The notes: generated from the sequence alone by a model not told the origin. DNA of 64,000 nucleotides from Methylophaga sp. OBS3 (GCF_026319325.1 NZ_JAPDMU010000001.1:824410-888409); one strand, 5' to 3'; counted from the stretch's first letter, positions 25,654 to 37,821 are shown. Translations and numbers: made by a program.

Positions 25654-26019
25654 TTAAGCTAAAAGCGCTCTTAGCGATTCTAACTCATCCAACATTTCCG
25701 CAATAATCCGTTTCTTGTTTTGGTCTGGTGCTTGAGTCACTTCCGGTTTGCTGTCCGTCTCAAGTTGCTGACGGGCACCACCGATAGTGAAGCCTTGTTC
25801 GTATAGCAAACCACGAATCTCACGGATTAAAACAACGTCATGACGCTGATAGTAACGACGGTTACCACGACGTTTAACAGGCTTTAATTGTGAAAACTCT
25901 TGTTCCCAATAACGCAAAACATGTGGTTTAACACCGCACAGTTCACTTACCTCACCGATGGTGAAGTAACGCTTGCCGGGGATAGCTGGTAGTTCGTTGT
26001 TATTACTTGCTTCTAGCAT
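25654..26019 (-). CDS. MerR-family regulator next to ihfA
   Basis: A 121-aa DNA-binding protein. Residues 18-45 form the MerR helix-turn-helix ([25 protein letters not shown]) and residues 50-65 the wing with [13 protein letters not shown]. The C-terminal 40 residues form a short coiled-coil. No cysteine metal sensor is present. It overlaps ihfA by 17 nt, the usual position of this small conserved MerR-like gene after pheT-ihfA in gammaproteobacteria. Targets are unknown. Confidence 0.9.
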   Translation of the reverse strand: MLEASNNNELPAIPGKRYFTIGEVSELCGVKPHVLRYWEQEFSQLKPVKRRGNRRYYQRHDVVLIREIRGLLYEQGFTIGGARQQLETDSKPEVTQAPDQNKKRIIAEMLDELESLRALLA

Positions 26020-26299
26020 AACTGTCCACCCTCGCTTTCAATTTTTGACCGGGACGGAAGGTCACTACCCGACGCGCGGTGATTGGGATTTCTTCACCGG
26101 TTTTTGGGTTGCGGCCAGGCCGCTCATTTTTATCACGCAATTCGAAATTACCAAATCCTGATAATTTCACCTGATCACCCTGCTCTAAAGCAGCACGTAT
26201 TTCTTCAAAAAACATTTCTACCAATTCTTTGGCTTCACGTTTATTAAAACCAAGCTCTTCGTAAAGTTGCTCAGTCATATCGGCTTTGGTCAGTGCCAT
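26003..26299 (-). CDS. ihfA: Integration host factor alpha subunit
   Basis: A 98-aa HU/IHF-family DNA-bending protein. [35 protein letters not shown] opens the dimerisation helices (written here only as the family pattern), with [22 protein letters not shown] near residues 47-66 forming the beta arm that ends in the minor-groove proline, and [16 protein letters not shown] after it. It pairs with IhfB encoded elsewhere. It lies 33 nt after pheT, as in E. coli. Confidence 0.97.
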   Translation of the reverse strand: MALTKADMTEQLYEELGFNKREAKELVEMFFEEIRAALEQGDQVKLSGFGNFELRDKNERPGRNPKTGEEIPITARRVVTFRPGQKLKARVDSYARSK

Positions 26300-26332
26300 T
26301 ACTACCTCTTGTTGTTCTTTGTTGACCCGATA

Positions 26333-28708
26333 TCAGGCTCTGATCACCGCACCAAGCGACGACTCAAGATTCTGTCTAATCTGCGTCATTAACGCATCGA
26401 CTTCATCGTCGGTCAGGGTTCTTTCACTATGCTGGATTCGGAAAGCAATGGCTAAACTCTTCTTGCCTTGCTCGATCCCGTCTCCAGTATAGACGTCAAA
26501 TAGTTGAAATGTTTTAAGAATATCAGAGTCGATAGACTTCAAGCAACGCTGTATTTGCCCTGCTGTTACTGTTGCATCAACTAACAATGCTAAGTCACGA
26601 CGTATCATCGGATAACGTGATACACCTGAAAATTCAGGGACTTGTGCAGATAATACCGCAGAAAGCTTTAATTCAAATACAAAAACTTTACCGGTAACAT
26701 CCAGTGTTTTGTTCAGTTTTGGATGCAATGCACCCAACCAACCAATCACTTCACCATTTTTGCTGATCTGAGCTGTTTGTCCCGGATGCAGTGCCGGATG
26801 CTCAGCTGCTGCGAAATTGACTTCACCACCAGCTAAAGTCAATAAAGCTTCGACATCAGCCTTAGCATCGTAAAAATCAACCTTTCGAGACTTTTCAGAC
26901 CATTGCTCAGCTTGCATGTCACCGTAAATCAAACCACCAACCCGTTGCTCTTGGATGATGTCTGATTTATCACCGTTAAATACGCGACCAATCTCAAAGA
27001 GTTTGACACGCTCTTGTTGGCGATTGAGATTGTACGTCAGCGCTTGAACCAATCCTGGCCACAATGACTGACGCATAACCGATAAGTCGGCTGAAATCGG
27101 GTTAGCAAGCGCAATTGGGGCTGTTTCATCTACGGCAAAGTGCTGATGAATATTTGGATCAACAAAGCTGTAGGTAATCGCCTCAAAATAACCACGATCT
27201 ACTAACAAATCCTGCAGGCGCTGTGTTTGTAATTGATGCTCAGAAATACTGGTGCTCAATACACTTGCTTGCGGACGCGTTTGTGGCAATTTGTCATAGC
27301 CGTATAAGCGACCCAACTCCTCAATCAAATCGACTTCAATTGATAAGTCAAAACGGAAACTAGGCACGATTACTTGCCAGCCTTCATTAGTGACAGTTAC
27401 ATCTAAACCCAAACGGTTTAATTTCTCAGTGACGTCATCAACAGCAAGTTCGATACCCAAAACTCGTTTAATGCGATTTGCACGCAGCGTAATTTGCGCA
27501 GGTTTTGGTAATGCTGCTTCACTCGTTTGTTCGATAACTGGACCCGGCTTACCCCCGGCTATATCAATGATCAGCTGAGAAGCTCTTTCGATAGCCATTG
27601 GCGCAAGTGATGGATCAACACCACGCTCAAAGCGATGAGAAGAGTCTGTATGCAAACCATAACTTCTGGCTTGTCCGGCAATCGCATCAGGCGTGAAAAA
27701 AGCAGACTCTAAGAAAATATCAACAGTATCATCACCAACCGTACTCGCTTGACCGCCCATGATTCCGGCAAGCGCTAGAGGCCCTTTTTCATCTGCGATC
27801 AACAAGCTGCTTGGCTGTAAGGTAATTTCTTGACCATCTAGTAATCTTAAAACTTCACCAGATTGAGCAAAACGAACATTAATACCACCATCGATTTTTG
27901 CTAAATCAAAGGCGTGCATTGGCTGCCCTAATTCCAGCAATACATAGTTAGTAATATCAACGATTGCGCCAAGGCTTCGTAAACCGCTGCGACGCAGTTT
28001 TTCTTGCAACCACAATGGCGATTCAGCTGTTGGGTTTACGCCTTTAACAACTCGACCTAAATAGCGTGGGCAAGCTTCATCTGCTGTTACAGAGACAGAA
28101 ATAACATCCTCAGAAACAGCTGGCACAGGTTGAATATCAGGTGCCGTTACGTCAGTTTGACTAATAACACCAACTTCACGTGCAATACCGGCGACACCTA
28201 AGCAATCACTACGGTTTGGCGTTAAATCAACTTCAATCATCGTGTCATTGAGTTGCAGATAGTCACGAATATCAACACCAATTGGCGCATCAGCCGGTAA
28301 TTCCATCAAGCCGTCAGCATTTTCTACCAAACCCAATTCTTTGGCAGAACACAACATGCCGAAAGATGGCTCGCCACGTAGTTTGGCTTTTTTGATTTTA
28401 AAGTTACCCGGTAATACCGCACCAATGACCGCTACAGGTATTTTTAAGCCTTCTCTAACATTGGCGGCACCACAAACGATGTGCAATAACTCATCGCCTG
28501 CGACATCAACTTCACAAACGCGAAGTTTGTCAGCATCTGGGAGTGGAACAACAGACTTAACTTGACCAACTAGCACACCTTCAAAATCACCAGCCACCGG
28601 TGCAACGGCATCAACTTCAAGTCCGGCCTGCGTTAATTTGGCAACAAGGGTATCGGTATCAAAGTTAGGGTTAACCCACTCACGTAACCACTTTTCACTA
28701 AACTTCAT
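26333..28708 (-). CDS. pheT: Phenylalanyl-tRNA synthetase beta subunit
   Basis: A 791-aa subunit. Visible domains in order are the OB-fold tRNA-binding domain (residues 40-150, with DKLRVCEVDVG-type pattern), the B3/B4 editing domain (200-370), the B5 domain (around 400-470), the catalytic-core-like domain with the LRRDLALLVDATV boundary, and the C-terminal ferredoxin-fold anticodon-binding domain (700-791) with SLAIAFRIQHSERTLTDDEV. Length is normal. It forms an alpha2-beta2 enzyme with PheS, 14 nt upstream. Confidence 0.98.
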   Translation of the reverse strand: MKFSEKWLREWVNPNFDTDTLVAKLTQAGLEVDAVAPVAGDFEGVLVGQVKSVVPLPDADKLRVCEVDVAGDELLHIVCGAANVREGLKIPVAVIGAVLPGNFKIKKAKLRGEPSFGMLCSAKELGLVENADGLMELPADAPIGVDIRDYLQLNDTMIEVDLTPNRSDCLGVAGIAREVGVISQTDVTAPDIQPVPAVSEDVISVSVTADEACPRYLGRVVKGVNPTAESPLWLQEKLRRSGLRSLGAIVDITNYVLLELGQPMHAFDLAKIDGGINVRFAQSGEVLRLLDGQEITLQPSSLLIADEKGPLALAGIMGGQASTVGDDTVDIFLESAFFTPDAIAGQARSYGLHTDSSHRFERGVDPSLAPMAIERASQLIIDIAGGKPGPVIEQTSEAALPKPAQITLRANRIKRVLGIELAVDDVTEKLNRLGLDVTVTNEGWQVIVPSFRFDLSIEVDLIEELGRLYGYDKLPQTRPQASVLSTSISEHQLQTQRLQDLLVDRGYFEAITYSFVDPNIHQHFAVDETAPIALANPISADLSVMRQSLWPGLVQALTYNLNRQQERVKLFEIGRVFNGDKSDIIQEQRVGGLIYGDMQAEQWSEKSRKVDFYDAKADVEALLTLAGGEVNFAAAEHPALHPGQTAQISKNGEVIGWLGALHPKLNKTLDVTGKVFVFELKLSAVLSAQVPEFSGVSRYPMIRRDLALLVDATVTAGQIQRCLKSIDSDILKTFQLFDVYTGDGIEQGKKSLAIAFRIQHSERTLTDDEVDALMTQIRQNLESSLGAVIRA

Positions 28709-28722
28709 TGTCAGCCACTCAC

Positions 28723-29850
<1,128 letters not shown>

Positions 29851-29856
29851 TCAACA

Positions 29857-30216
29857 TTACTGTGCTAATGCCGCTTTAGCTTTTTCAGCGATAGTGGCAA
29901 ATGCCGCGCTATCGTGAACTGCGATATCAGCCAGTACTTTACGATCGATTTCAATCGCTGCTTTCTTCAGACCGTCAATCAAACGGCTGTAAGACATACC
30001 GCACTCACGAGCAGCAGCATTGATACGTGCGATCCACAATGTGCGGAATACACGTTTTTTCTGACGACGGTCACGGTATGCATATTGACCGGCTTTAGTA
30101 ACGGCTTGAACCGCTACACGATAAACATTTTTGCGACGGCCGTAATAACCTTTGGCCTGTGCAATGACTTTTTTATGGCGAGCACGTGCTGTGACGCCGC
30201 GTTTTACTCTAGGCAT
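29857..30216 (-). CDS. rplT: Ribosomal protein bL20
   Basis: A 119-aa basic 50S assembly protein beginning [17 protein letters not shown] and continuing with [19 protein letters not shown] and [23 protein letters not shown]. Length is typical. It is also the likely autogenous repressor of the rpmI-rplT pair in related bacteria. It follows rpmI by 15 nt. Confidence 0.99.
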   Translation of the reverse strand: MPRVKRGVTARARHKKVIAQAKGYYGRRKNVYRVAVQAVTKAGQYAYRDRRQKKRVFRTLWIARINAAARECGMSYSRLIDGLKKAAIEIDRKVLADIAVHDSAAFATIAEKAKAALAQ

Positions 30217-30231
30217 GGATTAGCTCCTCGA

Positions 30232-30429
30232 TTACAGATTAGGCAACATCTTGCGGACTGACAAATGATCTGCTTTACAGACTGTCAGCGTTGAGCGTAA
30301 TTGACGCTTCCGCTTAGTGCTTTTCTTGGTGAGGATATGGCTAGTAAACGCTTGAGCACGTTTAAATTTGCCACTGCCGGTGCGCTTAAAACGCTTCGCT
30401 GCACCGCTATGGTTTTTCAATTTGGGCAT
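30232..30429 (-). CDS. rpmI: Ribosomal protein bL35
   Basis: A 65-aa basic 50S protein with the family opening [20 protein letters not shown], then [22 protein letters not shown]. Length is standard. It lies between infC and rplT. Confidence 0.99.
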   Translation of the reverse strand: MPKLKNHSGAAKRFKRTGSGKFKRAQAFTSHILTKKSTKRKRQLRSTLTVCKADHLSVRKMLPNL

Positions 30430-30457
30430 TTGGAACTCCGCATTGTTTAGTTAAAAT

Positions 30458-30976
30458 TTATTTTTGTTTACTTGGCGCCAAAACCATAATCATTTGTCGG
30501 CCTTCTTTCTTCGGACGTTGCTCAACGGTCGACAGGTCTTTGAGATCTTCAGCTACTCGTTCAAGTAGTTTCAGGCCTAAATCCTGATGTGCCATTTCGC
30601 GTCCACGAAAGCGCAGACTAACTTTAGCTTTGTTGCCGTCTTCGAGGAAACGAGTCAGGTTGCGTAGTTTTACCTGGTAGTCTCCTTCTTCCGTCCCTGG
30701 TCGGAATTTGATTTCCTTTACCTGTATCTGTTTTTGCTTTTTCTTAGCAATGGCCTTTTGTTTATTAGCCTCAAACACATACTTGCCGTAATCCATAATA
30801 CGGCACACTGGTGGTGTTGCCTGAGGGGCAATTTCCACCAAATCCAAATCCGCTTCTTCGGCCAGCTCTATAGCTCTTGCCAGTGGCAAGATACCTAACT
30901 GATCGCCGTTTGCGGCGGTAACACGTACTTCTCTGGCTGTAATTTCACCATTCAGCCGTTTTTGATCTGTAGCGAT
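30458..30976 (-). CDS. infC: Translation initiation factor IF-3, AUC start
   Basis: A 172-aa factor that prevents subunit association and checks initiator tRNA at the start codon. Homology extends upstream of the first ATG-like codon in frame: [13 protein letters not shown]...[11 protein letters not shown] is the typical IF-3 N-terminal domain. The only sensible start for it is ATC at 30976, preceded by GAGGAT 7-8 nt upstream. Rare AUU/AUC starts are the basis of infC autoregulation in other bacteria. The C-terminal domain includes [18 protein letters not shown]. The start is 4 nt after the thrS stop. Confidence 0.95.
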   Translation of the reverse strand: MATDQKRLNGEITAREVRVTAANGDQLGILPLARAIELAEEADLDLVEIAPQATPPVCRIMDYGKYVFEANKQKAIAKKKQKQIQVKEIKFRPGTEEGDYQVKLRNLTRFLEDGNKAKVSLRFRGREMAHQDLGLKLLERVAEDLKDLSTVEQRPKKEGRQMIMVLAPSKQK

Positions 30977-30980
30977 GTTT

Positions 30981-32906
30981 TTAATCCTCTAAAATAATTC
31001 GACCGCGGCGAGCAACGTCCTCATTAAGCAAGGAAACGAAGCTCTCAAGCGACATTGCGCCTAAATCTTCGCCCTTGCGGGTACGTACTGCCACGGCATT
31101 GTTTTCTGCTTCGCGCTCACCCACAACGATTAAATATGGGACGCGCCGCAATGTGTGCTCGCGTATTTTAAAGCCAATCTTCTCATTTCTCAAGTCTGTG
31201 TCGGCTCTAAATCCCTGATTTTGCAATTGTCGGGCGATCTCTTGGGCATAATCCGATTGTTTATCAGTGATTCCCATGACGATGACTTGTCTTGGTGACA
31301 GCCATGTTGGGAATGCTCCAGCATATTCTTCGATCAAGATACCAATGAAGCGTTCAAGTGAACCAAGAATCGCACGATGCAACATAACAGGGACTTGTTT
31401 ACTGCCATCATCAGCGACATAAGTCGCATCTAAACGACCAGGCATTGAGAAATCGACCTGAATCGTACCGCACTGCCAAACACGACCTAAACAATCTTTC
31501 AGTGAGAACTCAATCTTAGGACCGTAGAATGCACCTTCACCTAGTTGCAGATCCCAATCGAGACCTTTAGCGTTTAATGCTTGCTCCAGTGCATGCTCTG
31601 CTTTATCCCAAACCGCATCACTACCTACGCGATTTTCTGGGCGTGTAGATAACTTGACGATAATTTCGTTAAAGCCAAAGTCTTTATAGACCTCAAAAAG
31701 CAAATCAATAAATGTTGATACTTCTGATTGAATTTGGTCTTCAGTACAGAAGATATGCGCATCATCTTGCGTAAAATTACGCAGACGCATCAAACCATGT
31801 AGCGTACCTGATGGTTCGTTACGATGGCATGAACCAAACTCAGCCATACGCAATGGTAAATCACGGTAGCTTTTCAGACCTTGGTTATAAATCTGAATAT
31901 GGCATGGACAGTTCATCGGTTTCACCGCGTAATCACGGCTTTCCGAATGCGTGGTGAAAATCATGTCACCAAACTTGTCCCAATGGCCTGATTTTTCCCA
32001 TAGACTACGATCAACGACTTGTGGCGTTTTAACTTCTTGGTAATCGTTTTCACGCATAACATTGCGGATATAGTTTTCCACTTCACGAAAAATACGCCAG
32101 CCATTGTCATGCCAGAAAATCATACCAGCCGCTTCGTCCTGCATATGAAACAGGTCAAGGCTCTTCGCTAATTTACGATGATCACGTTTCTCAGCTTCTT
32201 CTAAGCGATGTAAGTAAGCTTTTAATGCTTTTTTATCTGACCATGCTGTGCCATATACACGTTGCAGCATTTCATTCTCAGATTTACCGCGCCAGTAAGC
32301 ACCGGCCAGTTTCATCAGTTTGAAAGCTTTCAGCTTGCCTGTGCTTGGGACGTGAGGGCCACGACACAGATCCATGAATTCGCCTTGGCGATAGACAGAT
32401 AAGATTTCGTCTTTTGGAATATCTTCGATGATTTTGGCTTTGTACTCTTCGCCCATTTCACGAAAGATATCAATCGCAGCGTCACGAGGCACTTCTTCAC
32501 GTACAACCGGTAAATCTTGATTTACCAAATCTTGCATACGCTTTTCGATTTTTTCTAAATCCTCAGGTGTAAAACCTTTTGGATAAGAAAAGTCGTAGTA
32601 GAAACCATCATCGATAACAGGACCAATCGTGACCTGAGCTTCTGGGTAAAGTTGTTTTACCGCTTGTGCCATCAAATGGGATGTTGAGTGACGAATGATA
32701 TCGAGACCTTCTTCATCACGCTCGGTGATGATCGCAACGTCGGCATTATCATCAATAACGTGGGAGGTATCGACCAGTTTGCCATTTACTTTGCCAGCAA
32801 GGGCTGCACGAGCAAGTCCGGCACCAATATCATTGGCAATATCAAAGATTGTGACTGGTTTGTCGAATTGACGCTGACTACCGTCAGGAAGTGTGACTGA
32901 AATCAT
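30981..32906 (-). CDS. thrS: Threonyl-tRNA synthetase
   Basis: A 641-aa class II synthetase. Residues 1-62 are the TGS domain, followed by the editing domain with [16 protein letters not shown] near residue 74 and the second zinc-like HxxxC region. The catalytic core shows [28 protein letters not shown] near 333 and motif 3 around [17 protein letters not shown] near 510, and the anticodon-binding domain completes the C-terminus. It heads the thrS-infC-rpmI-rplT-pheS-pheT-ihfA series. Confidence 0.98.
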   Translation of the reverse strand: MISVTLPDGSQRQFDKPVTIFDIANDIGAGLARAALAGKVNGKLVDTSHVIDDNADVAIITERDEEGLDIIRHSTSHLMAQAVKQLYPEAQVTIGPVIDDGFYYDFSYPKGFTPEDLEKIEKRMQDLVNQDLPVVREEVPRDAAIDIFREMGEEYKAKIIEDIPKDEILSVYRQGEFMDLCRGPHVPSTGKLKAFKLMKLAGAYWRGKSENEMLQRVYGTAWSDKKALKAYLHRLEEAEKRDHRKLAKSLDLFHMQDEAAGMIFWHDNGWRIFREVENYIRNVMRENDYQEVKTPQVVDRSLWEKSGHWDKFGDMIFTTHSESRDYAVKPMNCPCHIQIYNQGLKSYRDLPLRMAEFGSCHRNEPSGTLHGLMRLRNFTQDDAHIFCTEDQIQSEVSTFIDLLFEVYKDFGFNEIIVKLSTRPENRVGSDAVWDKAEHALEQALNAKGLDWDLQLGEGAFYGPKIEFSLKDCLGRVWQCGTIQVDFSMPGRLDATYVADDGSKQVPVMLHRAILGSLERFIGILIEEYAGAFPTWLSPRQVIVMGITDKQSDYAQEIARQLQNQGFRADTDLRNEKIGFKIREHTLRRVPYLIVVGEREAENNAVAVRTRKGEDLGAMSLESFVSLLNEDVARRGRIILED

Positions 32907-32948
32907 GATTCATCCTTGGTTGTGGCCGATACGAGGAGCCTAAAAACC

Positions 32949-32973
32949 AAAAAAGCGCTCAAGGCGCTTTTGG
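32949..32973 (-). terminator. Terminator after tRNA-Val
   Basis: On the minus strand AAAAGCGC-CTTGA-GCGCTTTTTT forms an 8-bp stem followed by six Ts, starting 8 nt after the tRNA 3' end. Confidence 0.85.
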
Positions 32974-32978
32974 AAAAC

Positions 32979-33055
32979 TGGTAGGCACGAGTGGATTCGA
33001 ACCACCGACCCCCACCATGTCAAGGTGGTGCTCTAACCAACTGAGCTACGTGCCT
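32979..33055 (-). tRNA. tRNA-Val(GAC)
   Basis: A 77-nt cloverleaf: acceptor stem AGGCACG/CGTGCCT, anticodon stem CCACC/GGTGG with loop TTGACAT (anticodon GAC), T-loop TTCGAAT and encoded CCA. It is followed by its own terminator. Confidence 0.97.
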
Positions 33056-33103
33056 GCCGTGAAAGCGCGAAATTATACGCAGTCAGACCGATAATGCAAG
33101 CTT

Positions 33104-35113
33104 TTAAACCACGACTGGTCCTAAAGCCAATTTACGCACTTGTTCAAGTTCATCACGCAGTTTTGCGGCCTCTTCAAACTCAAGGTTTTGGGCATGTTTA
33201 TACATAGCGTTTTCAATCTGTTGGATACGTTTAGCCAACTGTTGAGGTGAAAGGCTGGCATATTTGGCATGTTCTTCGGCGACTTTCTGTAACTTTTGTT
33301 TACCCTCTGCTGATTTCGCATCATCCATACCGCCGCGGATCGATTTCACAATACCTGCCGGTGTAATGTTGTGCTCGAGATTGTGTGCCATTTGCTTTTC
33401 ACGACGACGCTCAGTTTCATCAATTGCACGTTGCATAGAGCCAGTAATCTCATCAGCATAGAGAATGGCTTTACCATTTAAGTTACGTGCAGCACGCCCA
33501 ATGGTCTGTATTAATGAACGATCACTGCGTAAGAAGCCTTCTTTATCGGCATCCAAAATCGCCACTAAAGAGACTTCAGGAATATCTAAACCTTCACGAA
33601 GCAAGTTGATGCCCACCAGCACATCAAACTCACCTAGACGCAAATCACGAAGGATTTCTACTCGTTCAACAGTATCAATATCAGAATGTAAGTAACGAAC
33701 CTTAACGTTATGCTCACGAAGGTAATCCGTTAAATCTTCTGCCATCCGTTTTGTCAGTGTTGTCACCAGTACACGTTCATTAACCGCTGTGCGACGATTG
33801 ACTTCTGACAACAGATCATCAACCTGAGTACCTACCGGGCGTATTTCTACGACAGGATCGACCAAACCTGTTGGTCTGACGACTTGTTCGACAACATTAC
33901 CTGCGTGCTCAGCCTCATATTTGCCCGGCGTTGCCGAAACGAAGATGGTTTGTGGGGCTTGCCTCTCCCACTCTTCAAACATCATTGGCCGGTTATCAAG
34001 TGCTGAAGGTAAACGGAAACCATAATCGACTAATGTTTGTTTACGCGAACGGTCACCTTTATACATGGCGCCAATCTGTGGAATCATCACGTGACTTTCA
34101 TCGATGACCAAAATCGCGTCATCAGGTAAATAATCAAATAAGGTTGGTGGCGCGGCACCGGCAGTACGACCAGATAAGTGTCTTGAATAGTTTTCGATAC
34201 CATTACAGTAGCCAAGCTCAAGCAACATTTCTAAATCAAATCTGGTGCGTTGTTCTAAACGCTGTGCTTCGACAAGTTTGTTTTGATCAGTTAGCTCTTT
34301 GAGTCTATCGGCTAATTCAATTTTGATGGCATCAATAGCTTTCAATAAATTTTCGCGTGGCGTGACATAGTGCGTTTTGGGATAAATTGTGATGCGACTC
34401 AGACGTTGCAACACCTCTCCTGTTAAGGGATCGAAATAGCTAATTTGCTCTACTTCGTCATCAAAAAGTTCAATGCGAACAGCATCGCGTTCTGATTCTG
34501 CTGGGAAGATATCAATCACCTCACCACGCACTCGATAAGTACCACGTGCTAACTCAATATCATTCCGGGTGTATTGCAACTCAGCTAATCGGCGCAAGAT
34601 ATCGCGCTGATTAACAACGTCGCCTTGAACGAGGTGTAACACCATCGATAAGTAGGCGTCTTTTTCACCCAAACCATAAATACAAGAGACGCTCGACACG
34701 ATAATCGCATCACGCCGCTCCAACATCGCTTTGGTTGCAGACAAACGCATTTGCTCAATTTGTTCGTTAACCGAGGCATCTTTATCTATAAATGTATCGG
34801 AAGACGGTACGTAAGCTTCTGGCTGATAGTAATCATAGTAAGAAACGAAATATTCCACCGCGTTGTTGGGAAAGAACTCTTTCATTTCGCTATAAAGTTG
34901 CGCAGCGAGTGTCTTATTTGGTGCTAAAACCATCACCGGACGCTGCACAGCTTGCGCAACATTGGCCACCGTGAAGGTTTTACCCGACCCAGTCACCCCG
35001 AGCAGGGTTTGCCACATTTCACCGTTATTCAGGCCTTCAACCAGTGATGCTATCGCAGTAGGCTGATCTCCCGCAGGTTGAAACTCACTGACTAACTCAA
35101 ATTGTTTTTTCAT
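33104..35113 (-). CDS. uvrB: Excinuclease ABC subunit B
   Basis: A 669-aa DNA damage-verification helicase of nucleotide excision repair. Walker [11 protein letters not shown] is near residue 38, and the beta-hairpin segment [18 protein letters not shown] near 93. Helicase motifs include the DESH box ([11 protein letters not shown]), VSATPG, and motif [17 protein letters not shown]. The C-terminal UVR motif [23 protein letters not shown] binds UvrC. I use the ATG at 35113, which gives the canonical N-terminus; a TTG lies four codons upstream. It is divergent from the aminotransferase gene. Confidence 0.98.
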   Translation of the reverse strand: MKKQFELVSEFQPAGDQPTAIASLVEGLNNGEMWQTLLGVTGSGKTFTVANVAQAVQRPVMVLAPNKTLAAQLYSEMKEFFPNNAVEYFVSYYDYYQPEAYVPSSDTFIDKDASVNEQIEQMRLSATKAMLERRDAIIVSSVSCIYGLGEKDAYLSMVLHLVQGDVVNQRDILRRLAELQYTRNDIELARGTYRVRGEVIDIFPAESERDAVRIELFDDEVEQISYFDPLTGEVLQRLSRITIYPKTHYVTPRENLLKAIDAIKIELADRLKELTDQNKLVEAQRLEQRTRFDLEMLLELGYCNGIENYSRHLSGRTAGAAPPTLFDYLPDDAILVIDESHVMIPQIGAMYKGDRSRKQTLVDYGFRLPSALDNRPMMFEEWERQAPQTIFVSATPGKYEAEHAGNVVEQVVRPTGLVDPVVEIRPVGTQVDDLLSEVNRRTAVNERVLVTTLTKRMAEDLTDYLREHNVKVRYLHSDIDTVERVEILRDLRLGEFDVLVGINLLREGLDIPEVSLVAILDADKEGFLRSDRSLIQTIGRAARNLNGKAILYADEITGSMQRAIDETERRREKQMAHNLEHNITPAGIVKSIRGGMDDAKSAEGKQKLQKVAEEHAKYASLSPQQLAKRIQQIENAMYKHAQNLEFEEAAKLRDELEQVRKLALGPVVV

Positions 35114-35186
35114 AGGCTTTAGCAATATTCGCGATTGTCGTATATTACGAGGTTCTCAATTTAATTGTTTTTTCGAAGGTTTTATT

Positions 35187-36371
35187 TTGACTACCAAACT
35201 CTCACAGCGCGTTCAAAGCATCAAACCATCACCTACTTTAGCCATCACCGCACGCGCCGCGGAATTGAGAGCCGAAGGCAAAGATATCATTGGCTTAGGT
35301 GCTGGTGAGCCTGACTTTGATACCCCAGAACACATCAAAAACGCTGCCATCACTGCGCTTAACAACGGTCAAACCAAATATACTGCTGTTGATGGTACTG
35401 CTGATTTGAAACAAGCCATCATCAAAAAGTTTTCAAGAGATAACGGACTAGATTATCAGCCAAATCAAATCTTAGTCTCATGTGGTGGCAAACAAAGCTT
35501 TTTCAACCTTGCCCAAGCATTATTAGATGCAGGTGATGAAGTTATCATCCCGGCACCTTACTGGGTGTCATACCCAGATATGGTGTTATTGGCTGAAGGT
35601 ACGCCTGTCATTATCGAAGGTGACATCGATCAGCGTTACAAAATTACGCCTGCACAATTAGAAGCGGCAATCACTGAAAAAACCCGTTTATTTGTTATTA
35701 ACAGTCCATCTAATCCTTCAGGTATGGCTTACACCAAAGCTGAACTTGAAGCACTGGGCGAGGTGCTGCGTAAACATCCAAATATTCTCATTGCTACGGA
35801 TGACATGTACGAACATATCTACTGGGCTGATGAACCGTTTGTAAATATCGTGATGGCCTGCCCGGATTTATATGAACGTACCATCGTGATGAATGGTGTC
35901 TCCAAGGCTTATTCAATGACTGGCTGGCGTATTGGTTATGCCGCAGGTCCTGAAACATTAATCAAAGCGATGAAAAAAATTCAGTCGCAAAGTACATCAA
36001 ACCCGACTTCAATTTCGCAAGCTGCGTCAGTTGAAGCATTAAATGGCGATCAAACTTGCATTGAAACAATGTTAGTTGAGTTTAAAAAACGTCATGATTT
36101 TGTCGTTGCTGAATTGAATGAAATGGACGGCGTCACAGCATTATCTACAGATGGAACGTTTTACGTTTTCCCAGACATCAGTGGTGTCATTGAAAAAATG
36201 CCCGGTATAAACAATGACATGGAGTTTGCCGAAGCATTATTGAACGATAAAGGTGTCGCGGTTGTTCCGGGTAGTGCCTTTGGTCTACAAAACCATATGC
36301 GTTTGTCTATCGCGACCAGTGAAAGCAATTTACGTAATGCGCTTTCTCGCATCGCTGACTTCATTGGGTGA
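35187..36371 (+). CDS. Aspartate aminotransferase, class I
   Basis: A 394-aa PLP enzyme of the I-gamma aspartate/prephenate aminotransferase type. SPTLAITARAAELRAEGKDIIGLGAGEPDFDTPEHI is the typical opening region, NSPSNPSG is near residue 170, and the PLP lysine lies in SKAYSMTGWRIGYAAG near 235. Arg at the C-terminal region (MRLSIATSE) would bind the substrate carboxylate. It transfers amino groups between aspartate or glutamate and oxo-acids. Substrate preference cannot be read from sequence alone. It is followed by tRNA-Asn. Confidence 0.92.
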   Translation: MTTKLSQRVQSIKPSPTLAITARAAELRAEGKDIIGLGAGEPDFDTPEHIKNAAITALNNGQTKYTAVDGTADLKQAIIKKFSRDNGLDYQPNQILVSCGGKQSFFNLAQALLDAGDEVIIPAPYWVSYPDMVLLAEGTPVIIEGDIDQRYKITPAQLEAAITEKTRLFVINSPSNPSGMAYTKAELEALGEVLRKHPNILIATDDMYEHIYWADEPFVNIVMACPDLYERTIVMNGVSKAYSMTGWRIGYAAGPETLIKAMKKIQSQSTSNPTSISQAASVEALNGDQTCIETMLVEFKKRHDFVVAELNEMDGVTALSTDGTFYVFPDISGVIEKMPGINNDMEFAEALLNDKGVAVVPGSAFGLQNHMRLSIATSESNLRNALSRIADFIG

Positions 36372-36433
36372 AATTAATTGCTGATAGGCCTTGACCCATA
36401 AGGCTCAAGTCACTATCATACGCATCTTTCTGT

Positions 36434-36509
36434 TCCCCGATAGCTCAGTTGGTAGAGCAAATGACTGTTAATCATTGGGTCGCTGGTTCGAGTCCAGCTC
36501 GGGGAGCCA
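36434..36509 (+). tRNA. tRNA-Asn(GTT)
   Basis: A 76-nt cloverleaf with acceptor stem TCCCCGA/TCGGGGA, D-arm, anticodon arm around TGTTAAT (anticodon GTT), T-loop TTCGAGT and encoded CCA. Confidence 0.97.
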
Positions 36510-36518
36510 AATGATTTT

Positions 36519-36555
36519 AAAAAGCCTCAGTAAGCATTGCTTCTGAGGCTTTTTT
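36519..36555 (+). terminator. Terminator after tRNA-Asn
   Basis: AAAAAGCCTCAG pairs with CTGAGGCTTTTT, with an inner AAGC/GCTT extension, ending in a T-run. It starts 9 nt after the tRNA. Confidence 0.9.
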
Positions 36556-36588
36556 GTTTCCGGAATATCAAATCGAGGCAATCGCGTA

Positions 36589-37167
36589 ATGACCTATTTA
36601 GAAGAACTCATTTCGGCGATTCAATTCTCAGGTGAATTGTTTCCAGCTAATAAACCTGTCAATGCAGCAGGTGCTGACGGCATAAAGCAATTCTTTGAAA
36701 CGTTCACAACGCAACCAGAATATGATCCGTTATTTCAGCCTGGTGGCGTCATTCATAGCACTGCTTTACGATTTATTGAGTCTTACCCCCAACCAATTGC
36801 GACAAACGGTCTTGTGGCCACACAAGCCTTTCTGGAAGAGATCCAACAAAAAGTGTTTGGTGCAGGTTTCTGGGTTGGTCTAACGGTTGGTGACGTCGTG
36901 TTTAATGGCAAGCCCGTTTATGACACCTCACAAGCATCACTGAAAGCAGATGTAGAACAAGGCAACACCAAAAACTTTCATGCTTGGTTAACCTTCGGCA
37001 ATCTTCAGATCATGGATTTAAGTGTTATTTCCATGTTGCTTGATAGCAAGACTGCCAGACCAGCGGATTTTAAAGACAAACGCTTGTTATCAACCAAGCC
37101 ACGAAAAACGGCCAAGTTACAACACAAGCCTATAGTTGTTGCCAACGACTTCTTAAATAAACGCTAG
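36589..37167 (+). CDS. Conserved-looking protein of unknown function (192 aa)
   Basis: A 192-aa soluble protein that I do not recognise. There is no signal peptide or membrane helix. The composition is mixed alpha/beta, with a glycine-rich hydrophobic centre (FGAGFWVGLTVGDVVFNGKP, residues 90-110) and a basic C-terminal 40 residues (STKPRKTAKLQHKP). It converges with the retropepsin-like gene, overlapping it by 4 nt. Codon use is like the chromosomal neighbours, so it is probably a real resident gene. Confidence 0.6.
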   Translation: MTYLEELISAIQFSGELFPANKPVNAAGADGIKQFFETFTTQPEYDPLFQPGGVIHSTALRFIESYPQPIATNGLVATQAFLEEIQQKVFGAGFWVGLTVGDVVFNGKPVYDTSQASLKADVEQGNTKNFHAWLTFGNLQIMDLSVISMLLDSKTARPADFKDKRLLSTKPRKTAKLQHKPIVVANDFLNKR

Positions 37168-37691
37168 TACAAAGACGGGACTCGCAGCGTCAATGTGCCT
37201 TCACGTTGTGCCATTTCCAGGTGTTTCATAAAGCTCATTCCCAGTAACACCACGTCATCATGCATGTGCGGATTAATATTGGCTGAAATATCTTGCAAGG
37301 TAATGCCACCAAGCGACACTTGATGTAAACGGGTTTGATACACGGTAATAGTTCCGTTAGCGGTACCAACAGTAATAGGTCTGCCTTGTTGCAGTTCAGC
37401 TTGCTCTGCAACGCTCGCAGGTACACTTATTGTTGTCGCTCCTGTATCAAGTAAAAAAGTGACTTCATGCCCGTTAATAAAGCCGGGCGCAACATAATGC
37501 CCAGCTCTATTACGTTGTAAAACGACTTCAGTCTCGGCACCCAAATTCGAAGAAGCCAAATGTTTATCACGCTTGGCAATAAAGCCATTAAAGAAAAGCG
37601 TTAATGAGCCCATCAACAATAACCAGAAAATGACTGTCATCACATTGGATGCGCCAGACTGTTTGAATCTCATTATTTTTATTGGCAACAA
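37164..37691 (-). CDS. Membrane-anchored retropepsin-like aspartic protease
   Basis: A 175-aa protein with one N-terminal transmembrane helix (residues 16-34) and a periplasmic clan AA protease domain. The active-site motif is FLLDTGATTISVP near residue 80 (DTGA). The second conserved part, VVLLGMSFMKHLEM, near 150 is the usual hydrophobic-hydrophobic-G loop. One lobe only is present, so a dimer would be needed, as in retroviral proteases. It fits the TIGR02281-type single-domain family of proteobacteria. The substrate is unknown. Confidence 0.85.
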   Translation of the reverse strand: MLPIKIMRFKQSGASNVMTVIFWLLLMGSLTLFFNGFIAKRDKHLASSNLGAETEVVLQRNRAGHYVAPGFINGHEVTFLLDTGATTISVPASVAEQAELQQGRPITVGTANGTITVYQTRLHQVSLGGITLQDISANINPHMHDDVVLLGMSFMKHLEMAQREGTLTLRVPSLY

Positions 37692-37821
37692 CTTATTTCC
37701 CTACCATTTAAAGATTTACGTCATGTGTCTACAACGTTATTAGTGACAAGCTTTGTCGGTATTTATTCGTTGATAACGTAGTCAAATGATAACGTATCGG
37801 CTGAAGTGCTATCCTCTGCCC

